Below are positions 22,902 through 34,959 of a stretch of 64,000 nucleotides of DNA, one piece after another. The stretch lies in contig OY987269.1 in NCBI GenBank assembly GCA_963920665.1, positions 3,040,501 through 3,104,500 of the forward strand, in the 5' to 3' direction. The notes under the pieces were generated by a model. The model was not told the origin of the DNA, searched no databases, and worked only from the letters and a program-made list of their open reading frames with translations. This stretch comes from Straminergon stramineum. Its lineage: Eukaryota; Streptophyta; Bryopsida; Hypnales; Calliergonaceae. The first letter of the stretch is position 1. Each line of letters starts with the position of its first letter. A program made the translations under genes and the position numbers.

Positions 22902-25900
22902 ATGGAGGGCATGAATGAAGCTGGCATGAGCAATGCAATTCCGAGTCCGGGGACGGAGACGACGGAGATTGTGAAAAACGATGGCAGCTGTATTCCGCTC
23001 CGGAAGCTTGGCAGCTTCGAAATTCCGGCCATCATCACTGGTAGACTTCGTTTTACATGCTTTTGAGATTTGCGACCTAATTCGATTTCATTCCTCATAT
23101 CTTGTTTTGTATCCAATTGATGTCTTCTCCATGGATTGTGGTAATGGGTCCCGCGGTGTGTTGTCGCTCATTAGGTCGTGAGTTGAGCAATGGATGTCGT
23201 CCTATTCTTGCTCCTTGTGAACACCGAGAAAGGAGACGAAGAATCTGCAACTTAGATATCGTGCTGCAATGTTTCCTTAAGACCACGAAAGCTATACTCC
23301 TCACCTAACTCTAATTCTGGGACTCTTGTTACAAGGCCCACATTTGACCTACGTGTTTGGTGCGGAGTAGGTCATATGCGGATTTGCTTATGTTTAATCT
23401 TATTTATTTTTTGACGGACGCTTTGCCATGTTCTTCACTGATTTAGGTCATATAAGATTGCTACTATTTCAATCATATTTTTCACAATTTGATCGACTGA
23501 ATTGTCTGTTTTAAACCATGAATCCCTGGTTCTTTAGCGGTTATGCTTCAGTTCTTTGAAATTCTGAGGATTTTGTTCCACTCTTTGAGCAAGCACAATT
23601 GTCAACATGTCGGACACAATTTTGTGCATCTAGATGGTGGTGCCCATGAAGGTATTGGGGTTGATGAGGTCGCAAATGAGCATGGAGTGTGCCATCTTTG
23701 TGAGCTTTGAGAGATGTTCATCTTCCAACAGTTTTATTGATTTTTTCACTCAAGTTATTCCTTGAATTCGATTTTCTCTTAATCTTTATTTAATTTTGGT
23801 CTTCTGAACAGGAATGTGGCAGGTGGCTGGAGGACATGGAACCATTGATGTCAAGAAAGCGGTGAACGAGATGAAGCTCTATGCTTTTGCTGGACTCGGA
23901 GTTTTTGACATGGCTGACATATGTAAGAAAATCCTTCAATCGAGCAATTCTACAACTGACTGGTGGTGATCCAAACCAATCAAGTAATTGAACTTTTAGT
24001 GCAGTGAGATCTCATGGTTTTATAATGACCAATTTGATTGAGCATGCCAAGAAAAGTATACTTCCGAAGGGGCCAGATTTTACATTGCCTGAATCAATGA
24101 AGAGCATTGTTGGTGTTGGTTAAAGATTTAAATGAAAAATTGAACAAAAGAAAGTTCCCACAAGGTCCACTCAAAAGTGCTAAAATAACATTAGGTCGAC
24201 TTTGGGCATCTTGATCTCTGTGGGGTTAATCCATTACACCCAAATGGCGCTTGCAAATTAGCGGGTAGTCTTCTTGAGTGCTCTAGCCTAAATGCTGTTT
24301 GCGTTCTGCAGATGGACCTGCGGAAGAGATATACGGCATGTTTTGCCAGGAATATTGGGGCTCCAAGCCAGTCCGTGGCTTCACAAAATTTGTTCCTCGC
24401 TATGGTATGGCTTTTTCGAGCGACGGAATATGTCTCCTATTGTCTCTATCACCTAGGGGCGCTTTAAATTGTACCGGTTGAAGCAATAAGAATTTCTACA
24501 CCTTGATTGGTTCCAAAGTCAATTTAAATTCGGTTTACTTCATTTGTCCAATGTCAAATTTATACTAGTTCTATATGAAAGAGCATGAAGTTGTGGTGCT
24601 AAAAGTATTTGAGATAAGATTTCGAACTACCTCTCGGAGGTGAATCAGAAACTTATTACCGCAACTAAAATGGATTATTGTCAGCGTGTTTTCTCACCTC
24701 TAGTTGCACATGATGTTGGTCCAAATTTTAAGCTTGTTATCTCAAACTTTTTGGTTTGACTTGTTCAATCAAAATTGACCCTTGTGTTAACTCTTCAAAT
24801 ATGTCTTACTCACTTCAAGACTTGTCTGAGTTGTGTTGGTGCAGGCAATAGTGGCGCCGACACACGATCAGTGGTGGAGGCCAGTATAGATCGATCTCGA
24901 AAGCGAATGGGAGTGGCTACCTTGGACATGGTTCAGTTTCATTGGTATGTTCCGAATGGTGTGTTAAGTGCAACACACACAATACACACATTTGGGACTT
25001 GGTTTGCATATTTCCAAACTTTGACTTTGATTCCCTCTTATTTGGACAAGAGTTAATTGCAAGTGTCTACCTCAATAGAATGTATTGTTTTCGTATGTCT
25101 CTTTCCATATAATCCTCATTACAATCCTCAATACAATCCTCATTGAGTGTAATATTCAAAACTCTATTCAACAATCTAAAAATTCCCGTGTTCTTATAAC
25201 CAAATGGAAAAATTCTAATCTATATAGAATGATGAACCCGAGTCCCAACATTCTTCAACATGTTTCTCATTTTCATTAATCGCTTGAACTTTCTTAGTCT
25301 CTCCTCTGGGGGTATTAAAAATGTGCAAGGCCATCAGGAAGTTTGAGGTCAGCAGAGGTAGTCTGGCTTAATAGATTTGTCTGGTCAGCTATGTCAGAAC
25401 TGACACCAAATCTGTTGGGATATCTCAACCCTTGCTTGCCTGATGCTCTATAACAAACCTGCAATAATCTTCGTAAATTCAACAGGTGGGATTACAGCGA
25501 TGGGCGTTATTGTGATGCCATGAAGTGGCTGTACACTCTTCATCAAGAGGGGAAAATCAAGGAGCTGGGGCTAACAAATTTCGACACTGAACACATGGCC
25601 AAGATAGTTGAGGATTGTGGGATTCCAGTAGTTTCTAATCAGGTTAGTGGTTTGATATCATCTGTGGGGGTGGTCCTGTGCTTCTTAGAAAGAAAAAGGC
25701 AGACCCTGATCGCGGTTAAATATTATTTCTTTCACCATTGCGAAGCTTTTGTGATCAGCGATGAGTAAGTCTTTTCAGATGCAGTTGATGACCGTGGTGA
25801 TCCTTGAGTAAATTATAGTTGCATAAATTTGGATCAAGAAGTTCTTGTCTTTACTGGACCCTATCTGTAACCAATCACTTTATGGTGACTGTCGCAGGTA

Positions 25901-27194
25901 GCTTATTCCATAATTGATACACGGCCAGAGAAGAAAATGGTTGCATGGTGCTTGCAACATCACGTGCAGCTACTTGCTTATGGGTATGTCGGCTTCTGTG
26001 TTATTTTTCATTTGCATATTCATGGAACTTGCTACTTCCTCTAAATACCCCTTAGCTGTCTCACTCTTGTAACAAATGAATAGTGGACTAGGATGTACTT
26101 TACCTCTACCAAAAGCCAGATTTGCAATGATATTGAATAACATCTGCAGGACTGTGTTGGGAGGATTTTTGTCTGAAAAGTATTTGGGACGACCTGAGCC
26201 AAAAAGGCCAGACCTTACCACATCGTCGCTCTCCAAATACAAATATGTTATAGATCAATGGGGAGGTTGGACTTTGTTCCAGGTGTGTCCTAGTTGAAAA
26301 GACTTGAAGTGTGAATCCTCGTTTGATTGTCCTGTTTTCACTTCCTTTCAATGGATTAATTTTATTCTTTGCTTGAAACAAATGGACGGATCCTACCATT
26401 ATGAGTATCTCAATATCGATAGTGTTGAAATTTTCGTACTTATTTCATAACAATCCGCTTCTTTCTACAGGAGCTCCTTCTTGCTTTGAGTCAAATTGCA
26501 AACAAATACAAGGTTAGCATCAGCAACGTTGCAGTACGGTACATTGCAGACAAGCCTGCAGTTGCTGCAGTGATTGTTGGTGCCCGGCTTGGCATATCTG
26601 AGCATATTGCTAGCAATCAGGCTGCATATTCTTTCCCAGGTGCGTTGAAGCTTCCATAGATGTCCTAACCAGGGTGTTGTAGTGTGTTCTGGTTTCTCTC
26701 AGTTCACTTTTTTTTCTAAAATTCAAAAGAAAGAAAGAACATCCTGTTATTTCAAATTTTAATCTTGTGCACGAGGTGCTGGGTTAAGTCTATGGTTTTC
26801 TCGTTTTTCCTTCTTCGATGACACTTGGGATGCTACTTGGAAATGAAAAAATGATGGGCAATTGGGCAATCACATGTACCAAGCTCGCTCTCTGAGTCAC
26901 CTCTTGTCTGAGCCAGTACTATAAACCTATTTTTTTGTAACATTAGACCATATGGAAGATTCTATTTTTGATGTTGTCTAAAATTCATAAAACATCCTAA
27001 TTGTACTAAAATCTCTTTTCATTGCAAACTTACACTGACTTCAGATATGAGATTGATTATTCACCTTGAATTTGGCTCCCAAATCAATCTGTATGTTGTC
27101 TGCAGGTTTGGATGAAGGAGACATTGCTCTCATTCATTCTATTGTGAAGAAAGGAAGCGAACTTCCTGGAGACTGCGGTGATGAGTACAGATAA
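22902..27194 (+). CDS. Aldo/keto reductase, nine exons
   Basis: Exons read from GT..AG junctions that keep frame: 22902-23040, 23812-23922, 24312-24404, 24845-24944, 25486-25642, 25898-25983, 26150-26282, 26471-26639, 27106-27194. Together 1,077 nt, 358 residues. The AKR catalytic tetrad is present: Asp79 and Tyr84 (FDMADIYGPAE), Lys109 (GFTKFVP) and His147 (VQFHWWDYS). The later motifs [33 protein letters not shown] and the end GDCGDEYR match a plant NAD(P)-linked oxidoreductase subfamily that I recall but whose substrate is unknown to me. Fold: TIM barrel binding NADPH. The start ATG at 22902 has a strong context (aaccATGG). No clear transit peptide is visible in the 46 residues before GMWQ. 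All junctions are canonical and no frame breaks are seen, so the gene looks intact. Confidence 0.95.
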
Positions 27195-28898
27195 TTTGGA
27201 GACGTCTAGTTTAGTCCTAGGCTTGATCCTTTGGTGACTGTCTGGATGATCAAGCACTGAATTATCTCAATTCGACGGGTGTATTGTTGTCGGTCCACTT
27301 GCTTTGCAGCCTTTTCTTATCCACTGCTGATACAGGAGTCACGACTCCACTTTCACTGTAAATTCCGTTCTCAGTGACTGCACAAAAGCATAAGTAAAAT
27401 ATATCCATTCTACCCTATGTGAAGGTCAGATTCAGACATAAATTAAGTATTATTTGGAATGTCTGAATGTTTTAAATATTATAAGTGAAATGTCCGAAAT
27501 GTTGCAAAAATTTCTCATCCATATTGCCTAATTTTGGAATATTTCTAGAAACCTACATCGTGCCTTGAGCCCCGCATGACAAGTTTCAGAAAACAAAAAA
27601 ACGTAGAAGCTACTGATTACAAGAAAATTTGGATGACAAAATGTCACAATCCTAACATGAGAAGTTCCGCCGTCGCGCAGCGAAAAAGAAAGTATTTCTG
27701 CACTCAGGTGCCGAATCAGACCTTCACGTACGGTATTCTGTACAGTGTTGGGGAGCTTGAAAACAGTCGAAGTATCAAAAAATGAAATTGCCCACTAAAA
27801 GGGTTTGGTTACAATTTTCTGAAGAACTCCGTAGCAAGTTCTAGTCTGTGAGAAGTGGACTGTATTAATGTCCAAACAACGTGTCCCAGCGCACAAACTT
27901 CGAACGCGTCCACAATGGCAATCATCTGCATGATTTGTCATCCCATGTGCTTTCAATCTGTCTGTTACCAAATGACATGGGGAATTAAGAGGTCACTCGA
28001 TCTACAAAATTTGCACATGCACAACCTATAGTATGAATGGGAGCGTAGACTGAACTTGTACGTCTTAGCAGGTTTGGACCTACATATATGTATCCTCAGA
28101 GGCTGCATATGGGGCAATTATATACACGAAATTACTTCTAAACAGCCAAATAAGCGGCGATCCATATAAAAATGAGGTGAAGGATTTACTGAGTAACCTC
28201 TTCTCTCTCAGGGATTTCAACAAGTATTTCCACTGCACTGATTTGTCCTAATAGCACAAATTCAAAATACTTACTTTGGGACTTTGTGATTAGTTCTGAT
28301 TAGTGTGTGACTAATTTATCAAACTCAAAACTATTTTGAATTTGTGAAGGCTGACATATTATTCTATTGAGCCAGTATTCCAAAATTAAAACTACGGAGT
28401 AAATTTTGTGGTGACACTAATTTTCACGCTGATGCTAATTTCCCCCCCTCAGTATCAGTCTAGCTTTCGGATATATAACTCAGGACCTCTAAGGTAGACA
28501 AGCCTATTACCACCCTGATTTGCAATCTGGCTATGTTGGGGCCATTTTCAAGAAAGTTAAATATTTTTTTATAGAGGTGTGCTTGTTTCATGAGTCGAAC
28601 CCAAGTGGAATTATAATTTTCTGATCAAAATTGTAATTTCTATGAATTTCTGAAGTGGTCTGCCCTAAAATGACAAAACTGTCTGTAGACTAGAGTCATA
28701 AATGTCCTAGAAACAACCTAAAACCGCCATTTCATGTATCTACTAGCATTTGGAAACTGACCAATAAAGGAGTGACACGATACCCTATATGACATTAATT
28801 CTCTGATTTTGTCATAATCTGGAGCAGATTTGACTAATTTGTGGACAGATTTAGATGCTTAAACGGACGGAATTGGGGCCAATTATAGAGTGACGGAA
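27195..28898. other. Intergenic, no gene seen
   Basis: Begins with the 3' flank of the aldo/keto reductase. Open frames such as 27576-27785 have no recognisable content. Confidence 0.6.
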
Positions 28899-29867
28899 TT
28901 AGGATGTAGACGGAATTGGGCAGGTCCACCTTAAGTTAACGACGTCGTACTTGTACCACTGGTGAAGCTTATGGGGTTCAAGAGAGCCCTCTCCCCAGTT
29001 ATTGACATACAAGATCGCCGCAGGAATCAAGTGATTCAATCGAGAGCCCTGCCTTGCAATCCCTTGCACTATTGCTGATGACAAAGTGCTGCTGGAGGGA
29101 GTTGAGCTTGCGGTGACCTGATGTTTTGACTTATAAGTGTGTTATGAACTCACTCCAAATGGCATCCTTCGGGTTCACATATAGATGAGGAGTCCATCTC
29201 GCCCGCAGTAGCTTCTCGCACTCCTCAGCTGTGTCCTTCGAATACGTCGGAGCCAGAAGGCTTCCAGTTGCTTTGGCAATGATTTTCCACCGCTCTTCGG
29301 CTTGTCCTGCAATTGGACCCGCAGCCTTTCGGATACGTTTGGGATCAGTACCAGAAATCACCTTTCCGAACGCGTCGCCCAAGCCTTTCGCTAAGCTCTT
29401 CAACATTTTCTTAGCGAATACGTCCACGGTGAAGTTGGGCGCGTGAAAGAGATGAGTCTTTAGTGACTTGCCTTCCAGCGCAAACTTTCGACGGGCAATG
29501 AGGGCGATGGCCGCCCCCAAGGAGTGACTAGCTACCCAAATATCCTCGACAGAAAATTTCGCGACCATCTGAAGAATCAAGCTTTCTGCGGATTTGAAAT
29601 AATGCTTATGTGTATGCAACATCGCACCCACAATGAGAGGGTCGGCGAGGTGGTCATCGAGATAGTGCCGCGAATAGCTACCACGTACTTCGGCATCGGC
29701 GTCTGTGATTTACCGCCGTAAGCTAATGGCTGGGACAGCTCCTTCCAATTGACACCGTCGCCACGGAAGAGCATCAACCGGACTCGGCTACTTGGTTTGC
29801 CGACATCTGCAAGCTCGGCCATGGGATAATGCTGCTCCTCCAATTCAACGCATGCGCAATGCAGCAC
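28899..29867 (-). pseudogene. Class 3 lipase (At4g10955-type alpha/beta hydrolase), frameshifted
   Basis: Three blocks on the minus strand line up with the plant lipase family. First (29867 to about 29650): MPKYVVAIRGTIS, the usual start of the hydrolase core. Second (about 29655-29131): the nucleophile elbow VASHSLGAAIALIA (G-x-S-x-G with the first Gly replaced by Ser), then RARWTPHLYVNPKDAI. Third (29084-28899): LIPAAILYVNNWGEG and KLHQWYKYDVVNL, matching the family's C-terminus. Block 1 must shift frame by one base near 29650 to join block 2 (reading on as DDHLADPLIVGAML), and block 2 ends in a stop at 29131 while block 3 is in another frame. The N-terminal part of the family is missing. 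Unless these are assembly errors or very short introns, this is a pseudogene. GC-rich relative to its flanks. Confidence 0.75.
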
Positions 29868-29874
29868 ACGGGGT

Positions 29875-32800
29875 CTGACATAATTAATTATCTATTTTAT
29901 TAGTTGAATGTTTGTTGCTTTGAAATGTGAGGTTATCATCTAGCTCGCCCCGGTACGCAACTCCCGTTTTTACATCTAAAGCTTGGTTTCAATCACTTCT
30001 AATGCATTTCAATGCAATAGAAAGTGTAATATTTCAACAAACTCTCGTACCCCTTGAGAAGAGGAATCCATGAATATAGTGTTTTTTAAAAATTGAACAC
30101 AAGTAGGTATGATAGGGCAAACAGCAAACACACTTGGTTTGGGGGATTTTTTTATTAAGTTTATAAAGTATTTCTTATAAATATGTGATGTCTTTTTTCT
30201 TAAATTTTAATTGATGGCCACTTGGGATGGTGTGTGTGTGAGTGAGATCACAACTAAGGTAAGAATATCCCATTCCAACAAATTCTTTTCTTTAAGCCAA
30301 CAAGTTTGTAAGAAGAGGCGAATTCAGGGACAAATACCCAGATTGTGAACTCTTTCAAGTCTAAATCTTTGGCAAATGTTGCCTCTCTCAAGCTCATTTC
30401 GTATGCAGCTTTGTTGGATTAGGTTTGTATTGTTTGATGTAATCAAGAAGATGCACAAATGTGGCAAATTGAAGCCTACAATAGGCAACCCTTGCTAAAA
30501 GAAATTGAAGCATGCGTTAGGTTTTAAAGTTGAATTGACAATTTTCTTGGTAGTTTGCTAACCTAAAATGAAATGAGCTTTCTCTTAGAATATTGGGGGT
30601 GTAATTAGTGAAAGTGATTAGCATATGCACACAACATGTATAAAACATGCATGTACAAAACTTGGTTTTATGTTGCAATTTCAATTTTGTGGGCAACCCA
30701 CAGGTGATGTCTGAGTTGCTAACCCTGGGTAGGACCTTCTTCTTCAATTCTATCACCTATTTTGATAGACACCCCGAAATTGCCAATCTAATTTTTCATT
30801 GAACATAGTTTTTATTGTTTAAACTTATCACATTTTTGTATGCTATTGTTTGAATGACGCATGCTTTGTTTCATTATAATGAACCAAAGCATGAATTATT
30901 TGGATATCGAATACATTATTATTTCAATTCATGTTCTGAAATCACTTTTTCCAAAACAGGGACATTACAAGAATCGATCACCCAATGACCTCTGAAATCC
31001 TATAGTTTTACTCTTAGTATTTTTTTGATCAGATCATATAGAAGAGTTTGGAATAAGTTCAAATTTTTGTGATTGATGACAAGAATGTCTCTAAATGATT
31101 AGGGTTTTAACATTTGAAGGAGTGCTGTGATCCAGGGCAAAGACATTTGCTTCATTCAAGGACTACTGCCAGGAAAAACAGTGAAGGTTGGGAGGTAATA
31201 CTACAGACCGTGAATGTGCAAAGAGGCGATTGGAGATGCTCATTTCATCCGAAGCTAGCAAATTGGTTTGAAAACACTAACTTTGAAGCTTTATGTTCTT
31301 GCCATCTTTTGCTTTGCAGGTTGCGCGTGACATTTAATTTTTTTTCTAGGATTGAGGGTGTCAAATTTGGAGTGTGTAAGCATATTGTGCAAGGTTCAGT
31401 TGATGGATGCTTATTGTTTAATTCTTTGGATGATGATGATCCCCTTAAGTTACTTGCGATTGCTGCAATTGCCATTGAAGCTTTCACTTTGCATTCTGTG
31501 ACGTGCGACCTGAAGCTGGGGTGTGCACAAAATTAAGGTGAGGGAAAACTACATGGTTGTCAACTCTTCATGCCTGTAGCTTTCAATGCAAGGAGGTGCC
31601 AAGCTTGTGGTTGTCATAGGAGCTTTCATAACCTGTGCCTCTAGGCGAGGGTGCTAGTACTGTATTGAAACTTGGGTCAAATTCTGCAGTAAACCCTACT
31701 CCCTCATCCTCTGGAGAAGTAATGTTGAAATTGGACAATTTGCTCTAGCATTTTATGAACAAATGAAAGAATACCACATTTAATTGCAAGATGTTTGCAA
31801 AACCGTCCCATTCAGTTTCTTATCTAAAATGTTCAGCCTCCATACATGAAAGCCATGGATCGATTTCAAATACACAGATTTTTGGCACTTTGAAACTTCA
31901 TAGATTATTTTACATGCACTTCAAAAATTGCATTTTAACCACCTTATGGTCTTAAAAAGGTAGGGGCAAGTTTCCATGATCTCAATTTTCAGCAAAGTTT
32001 TTTTAATCTTTTTTGCAAGATAGAAAAACTTATTAGCTTCTCGGGGAGATCACTTAGAGTGTCCATTAGAAACTATGTGTGTTAAAATTTTTAGACCCCC
32101 TATATTATGTTCTAAAATTTAAATAAAAGGAAAAGAAAAAAAAATATGACTAGATTTTTCTACTTTGAAAGTTTATGTTGTGAATTATTGGTATTTTTAT
32201 TTGATAATTATCATTATTTATAAATTTTTGAAGTAAAAAGATACACTATAGAGCTGAAAATAACTTTCACACCCCTCTTTAAGATAAGAAAATTTTTTCT
32301 AAAAAATGAACAAAAAAAAGTGCTAAAAATAACACCCTATTGAAAGTTCATTTTTCTTGAATAATGATGCAATGGTCATCTAAAATGTATTCTCTATAAA
32401 TATTTGAGTAAAAAAAACATGCCATTTTAGTTCATTTTTCAACCTATGCTAGAAATCATTTTATATGTTATTTGAGTTGGGAATTTTTGGCAATAGACAC
32501 ATATAGTCATTATTAAACAAAGCTCAAAATTATAGGTTGTAATTATTATTTATTAAAAAGTATAGAGGGTGTCAATAAATCACTTTAACACATGTGGTTT
32601 GTTATGGATACACTAAGTAATCTCCCCGGGATTAGCTTTGGGGGAATATAATTTTTATTTCAATTGATGATTGGGAAAAAAGTTATACCATAATAAGCCT
32701 AAAATAGGGGAGGGGAGGCAAAAATCATTAAATGAAATTAAATTGAAAAAATAAAAAATATCTTATATATATATAATATGTTTGTCTATATTTTGCTTGC

Positions 32801-34176
32801 AATCTTGGCAAATTCTTGAGAAAATGGTATATTGGATCCTTTATGAACAAAATTTGAAGATTTTCTCAAAAAAACCGTTTCACGCGGTTTAATTTGCTTT
32901 CTAGAACAATCTCACGACTAGAATTGGTGTATTTCAATCCCTTCTTAGAGTTCTTAACAATTTAGTTTTTGCCTTCTATGTCATATTGTTTTTGTATATT
33001 CAATTCCCGAACTCTAGATTCAATTCTTCAACATAAAAAATTTTAAATTCACAATTTGTAGTACAAATATTTTAAGTTGAAAAGGTTCAAAACCTAATAA
33101 TCTAGTTAGGCTAGGAGCAAAAAAAATCATTTCTTCACTTTAAATGTTTATATCTTGTGATTGATATGGTGAGAGTTTGTAAAATTTCTTCAAAACATTC
33201 TCATACTAATCTAATTCAAGATCTTATGGTTAGATATGCAAAAGAAATAAATGTTTAAAATTTCTATTACTTGCATTGAAAATGACAATTTTGAAATGAT
33301 TTTTGACGAAAAAATGGCCTTGGGACTTTAGAGGTTCAGAGAATCTAGAATTCCCTTTCAAATACAAAGCCAACAAGATCCCAACAATTCAATATTAGGA
33401 ACTATTCTCTAAACCTTATTCAAATGCATTTAAGGATGGTAACTTAAGTGTAGGCCTACATAAGTCATCCATTGCTTTTAAAAGGATTTAAATAAATACC
33501 ATCTTCTACCTAAGTTACTTCAGGATAAGTAGGATATAGGTAGAACAACCCACCATATGCAGAATCAAGAGTTTACCCTCATGCCATTGTTGAAATGTTT
33601 ACATTTTTTCTACACAAAGACAAGTGTAAGAAATGACAAGAGCAATTAAAATTAATTTTTTTTTGACAAAGTATGAATTTTTTATGAATTTTTGAAGTGT
33701 GTTGTCCATTATGGCCCAAAAGAATCTTGAGACTACCCCAAACCAACATAAAGTGTATTCATAAAGATCATCTTACTCACTTAAAGCACTTACAATATTT
33801 TTGAATGTAGTCATAACACAAAGGCCTAAGAAAGTCACTTCCTGTAATTAATTTACACTCAAAAGATGGAAGTTCCTATTATAGTCACTAACCCCTCCAT
33901 TACTGTCACCTAAGACATCGATTGTGGCCACCAACTCAAACCAATGTAGCCCAAATCTCATTTACTGAAAAAAGACTATAGTGGGTGATTCCCTATCTGT
34001 CTGGAATGGGTCTTTTGTCCATAATGGGCTGTTCTACCTTTTGCAATTGCTCCTCTGGAGATCTACACGAGCACAGATTTCAGGAGGAAGCAAAGATGTC
34101 GAGAGAGCTGGCAATCACGCACAACCCCTAAGCCCTAGAACCGTGAAAACCGTGAGAACCGTGACGAGCAAAGATG
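29875..34176. other. Intergenic, AT-rich, no gene seen
   Basis: The frame at 31114-31536 (140 residues) has no recognisable domain and uneven composition, and I do not accept it as a gene. Repeat R3 copy 2 lies near 33125-33335. Confidence 0.55.
33125..33335 (+). repeat. Dispersed repeat R3, copy 2
   Basis: Contains 'ttatatcttgtgattgatat', 'aatttcttcaaaacattctc', 'aagatcttatggtta' and ends near 'gggactttagaggttcag'. Same order as 3060-3270 and 50390-50600. Confidence 0.45.
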
Positions 34177-34959
34177 TCAATAGGGCTGGCAAGACGATCG
34201 CACAAGGCCTCCAGCAGATCTCAAAGAATTCAGTTGCAAAGAAGATTTCCTCGGGGTTTTCACAATCACTTTGCAGCTCATGCTCATCCACCCGGTCTTG
34301 TTATCATTCCTCGAGAACCGAGTATCAAAGGAAAATTGCAACTCCACAACGACTTTTCGAAGCTCCCGTTGCAACATGGACGCCAGCTCTTGCTGCACAG
34401 CATACCCATCCCCCTGCAACTCCATCACCACAGGGCGATTCCCTTGCGGCTTCAGCTTAAACCCCAGCGGCACTTCCTGCTGCAGAAGGAGCTGCCCCTT
34501 GTAATCCACGTGCACGACCATGTGCCGGTACGTAGTGAAGCAGTCGTACACCGTGTTAGGGTTCCACGTTGCCAGATTGACGTTGATGTCGCTCCTCACA
34601 AGCCACGTTGTGTTGGTGGTGGAGTTTTGGTACACGGCCATGTCGCGGATGGTGAGTTCTTCCAGGCCGACACCTGGGGTCTGGTGACAGTGCCAAGCCA
34701 TTATGATGAGCCACCAGAAGCACCAGTAAAATGCGAAAGGAAACAGGGCGAGGAAAATGTATAGCCCGTAGGGTGCGCAGAGCTCCATGACGGATGCGCA
34801 TCGCTCGGAAAAAGACTTTGGGAACTCCACCACTACGCAGTATTCTTCTCTTATGACCCTCTTGCACACCATCGCTGCCGGTCTCGTTTCTTCTTTCCTG
34901 GCCCTCTCACGTACCATGACTGCTCCGCAACCGCTGCAAATCAAGCCGCTTCGATTCAT
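34177..34959 (-). CDS. LEA_2/NHL-type (NDR1/HIN1-like) single-pass membrane protein, copy A
   Basis: 260 residues from ATG 34959. A more likely start is Met30 (ATG 34872), which aligns with the first Met of the paralogue at 37207-37941. One membrane helix at about residues 66-90 (YIFLALFPFAFYWCFWWLII) follows a short cytosolic N-terminus with EEYCVVVEFPKSFSER. The LEA_2 domain follows, with LEELTIRDMAVYQNST, DINVNLATWNPNT (NPN at 133-135) and EVPLGFKLKPQG. Proteins of this type sit in the plasma or endomembrane and act in defence or desiccation responses. Intronless as read. It shares gene body and 5' flank with copy B, so the pair arose by segmental duplication. Confidence 0.8.
   Translation of the reverse strand: MNRSGLICSGCGAVMVRERARKEETRPAAMVCKRVIREEYCVVVEFPKSFSERCASVMELCAPYGLYIFLALFPFAFYWCFWWLIIMAWHCHQTPGVGLEELTIRDMAVYQNSTTNTTWLVRSDINVNLATWNPNTVYDCFTTYRHMVVHVDYKGQLLLQQEVPLGFKLKPQGNRPVVMELQGDGYAVQQELASMLQRELRKVVVELQFSFDTRFSRNDNKTGWMSMSCKVIVKTPRKSSLQLNSLRSAGGLVRSSCQPY

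Noticed and set aside
31114..31536. 140-residue open frame
   Set aside because: No motif recognised and no supporting splice or start context; likely chance.
34174..34764. 196-residue plus-strand frame opposite LEA_2 copy A
   Set aside because: Shadow of the minus-strand gene; rich in Pro/His/Arg without a domain.
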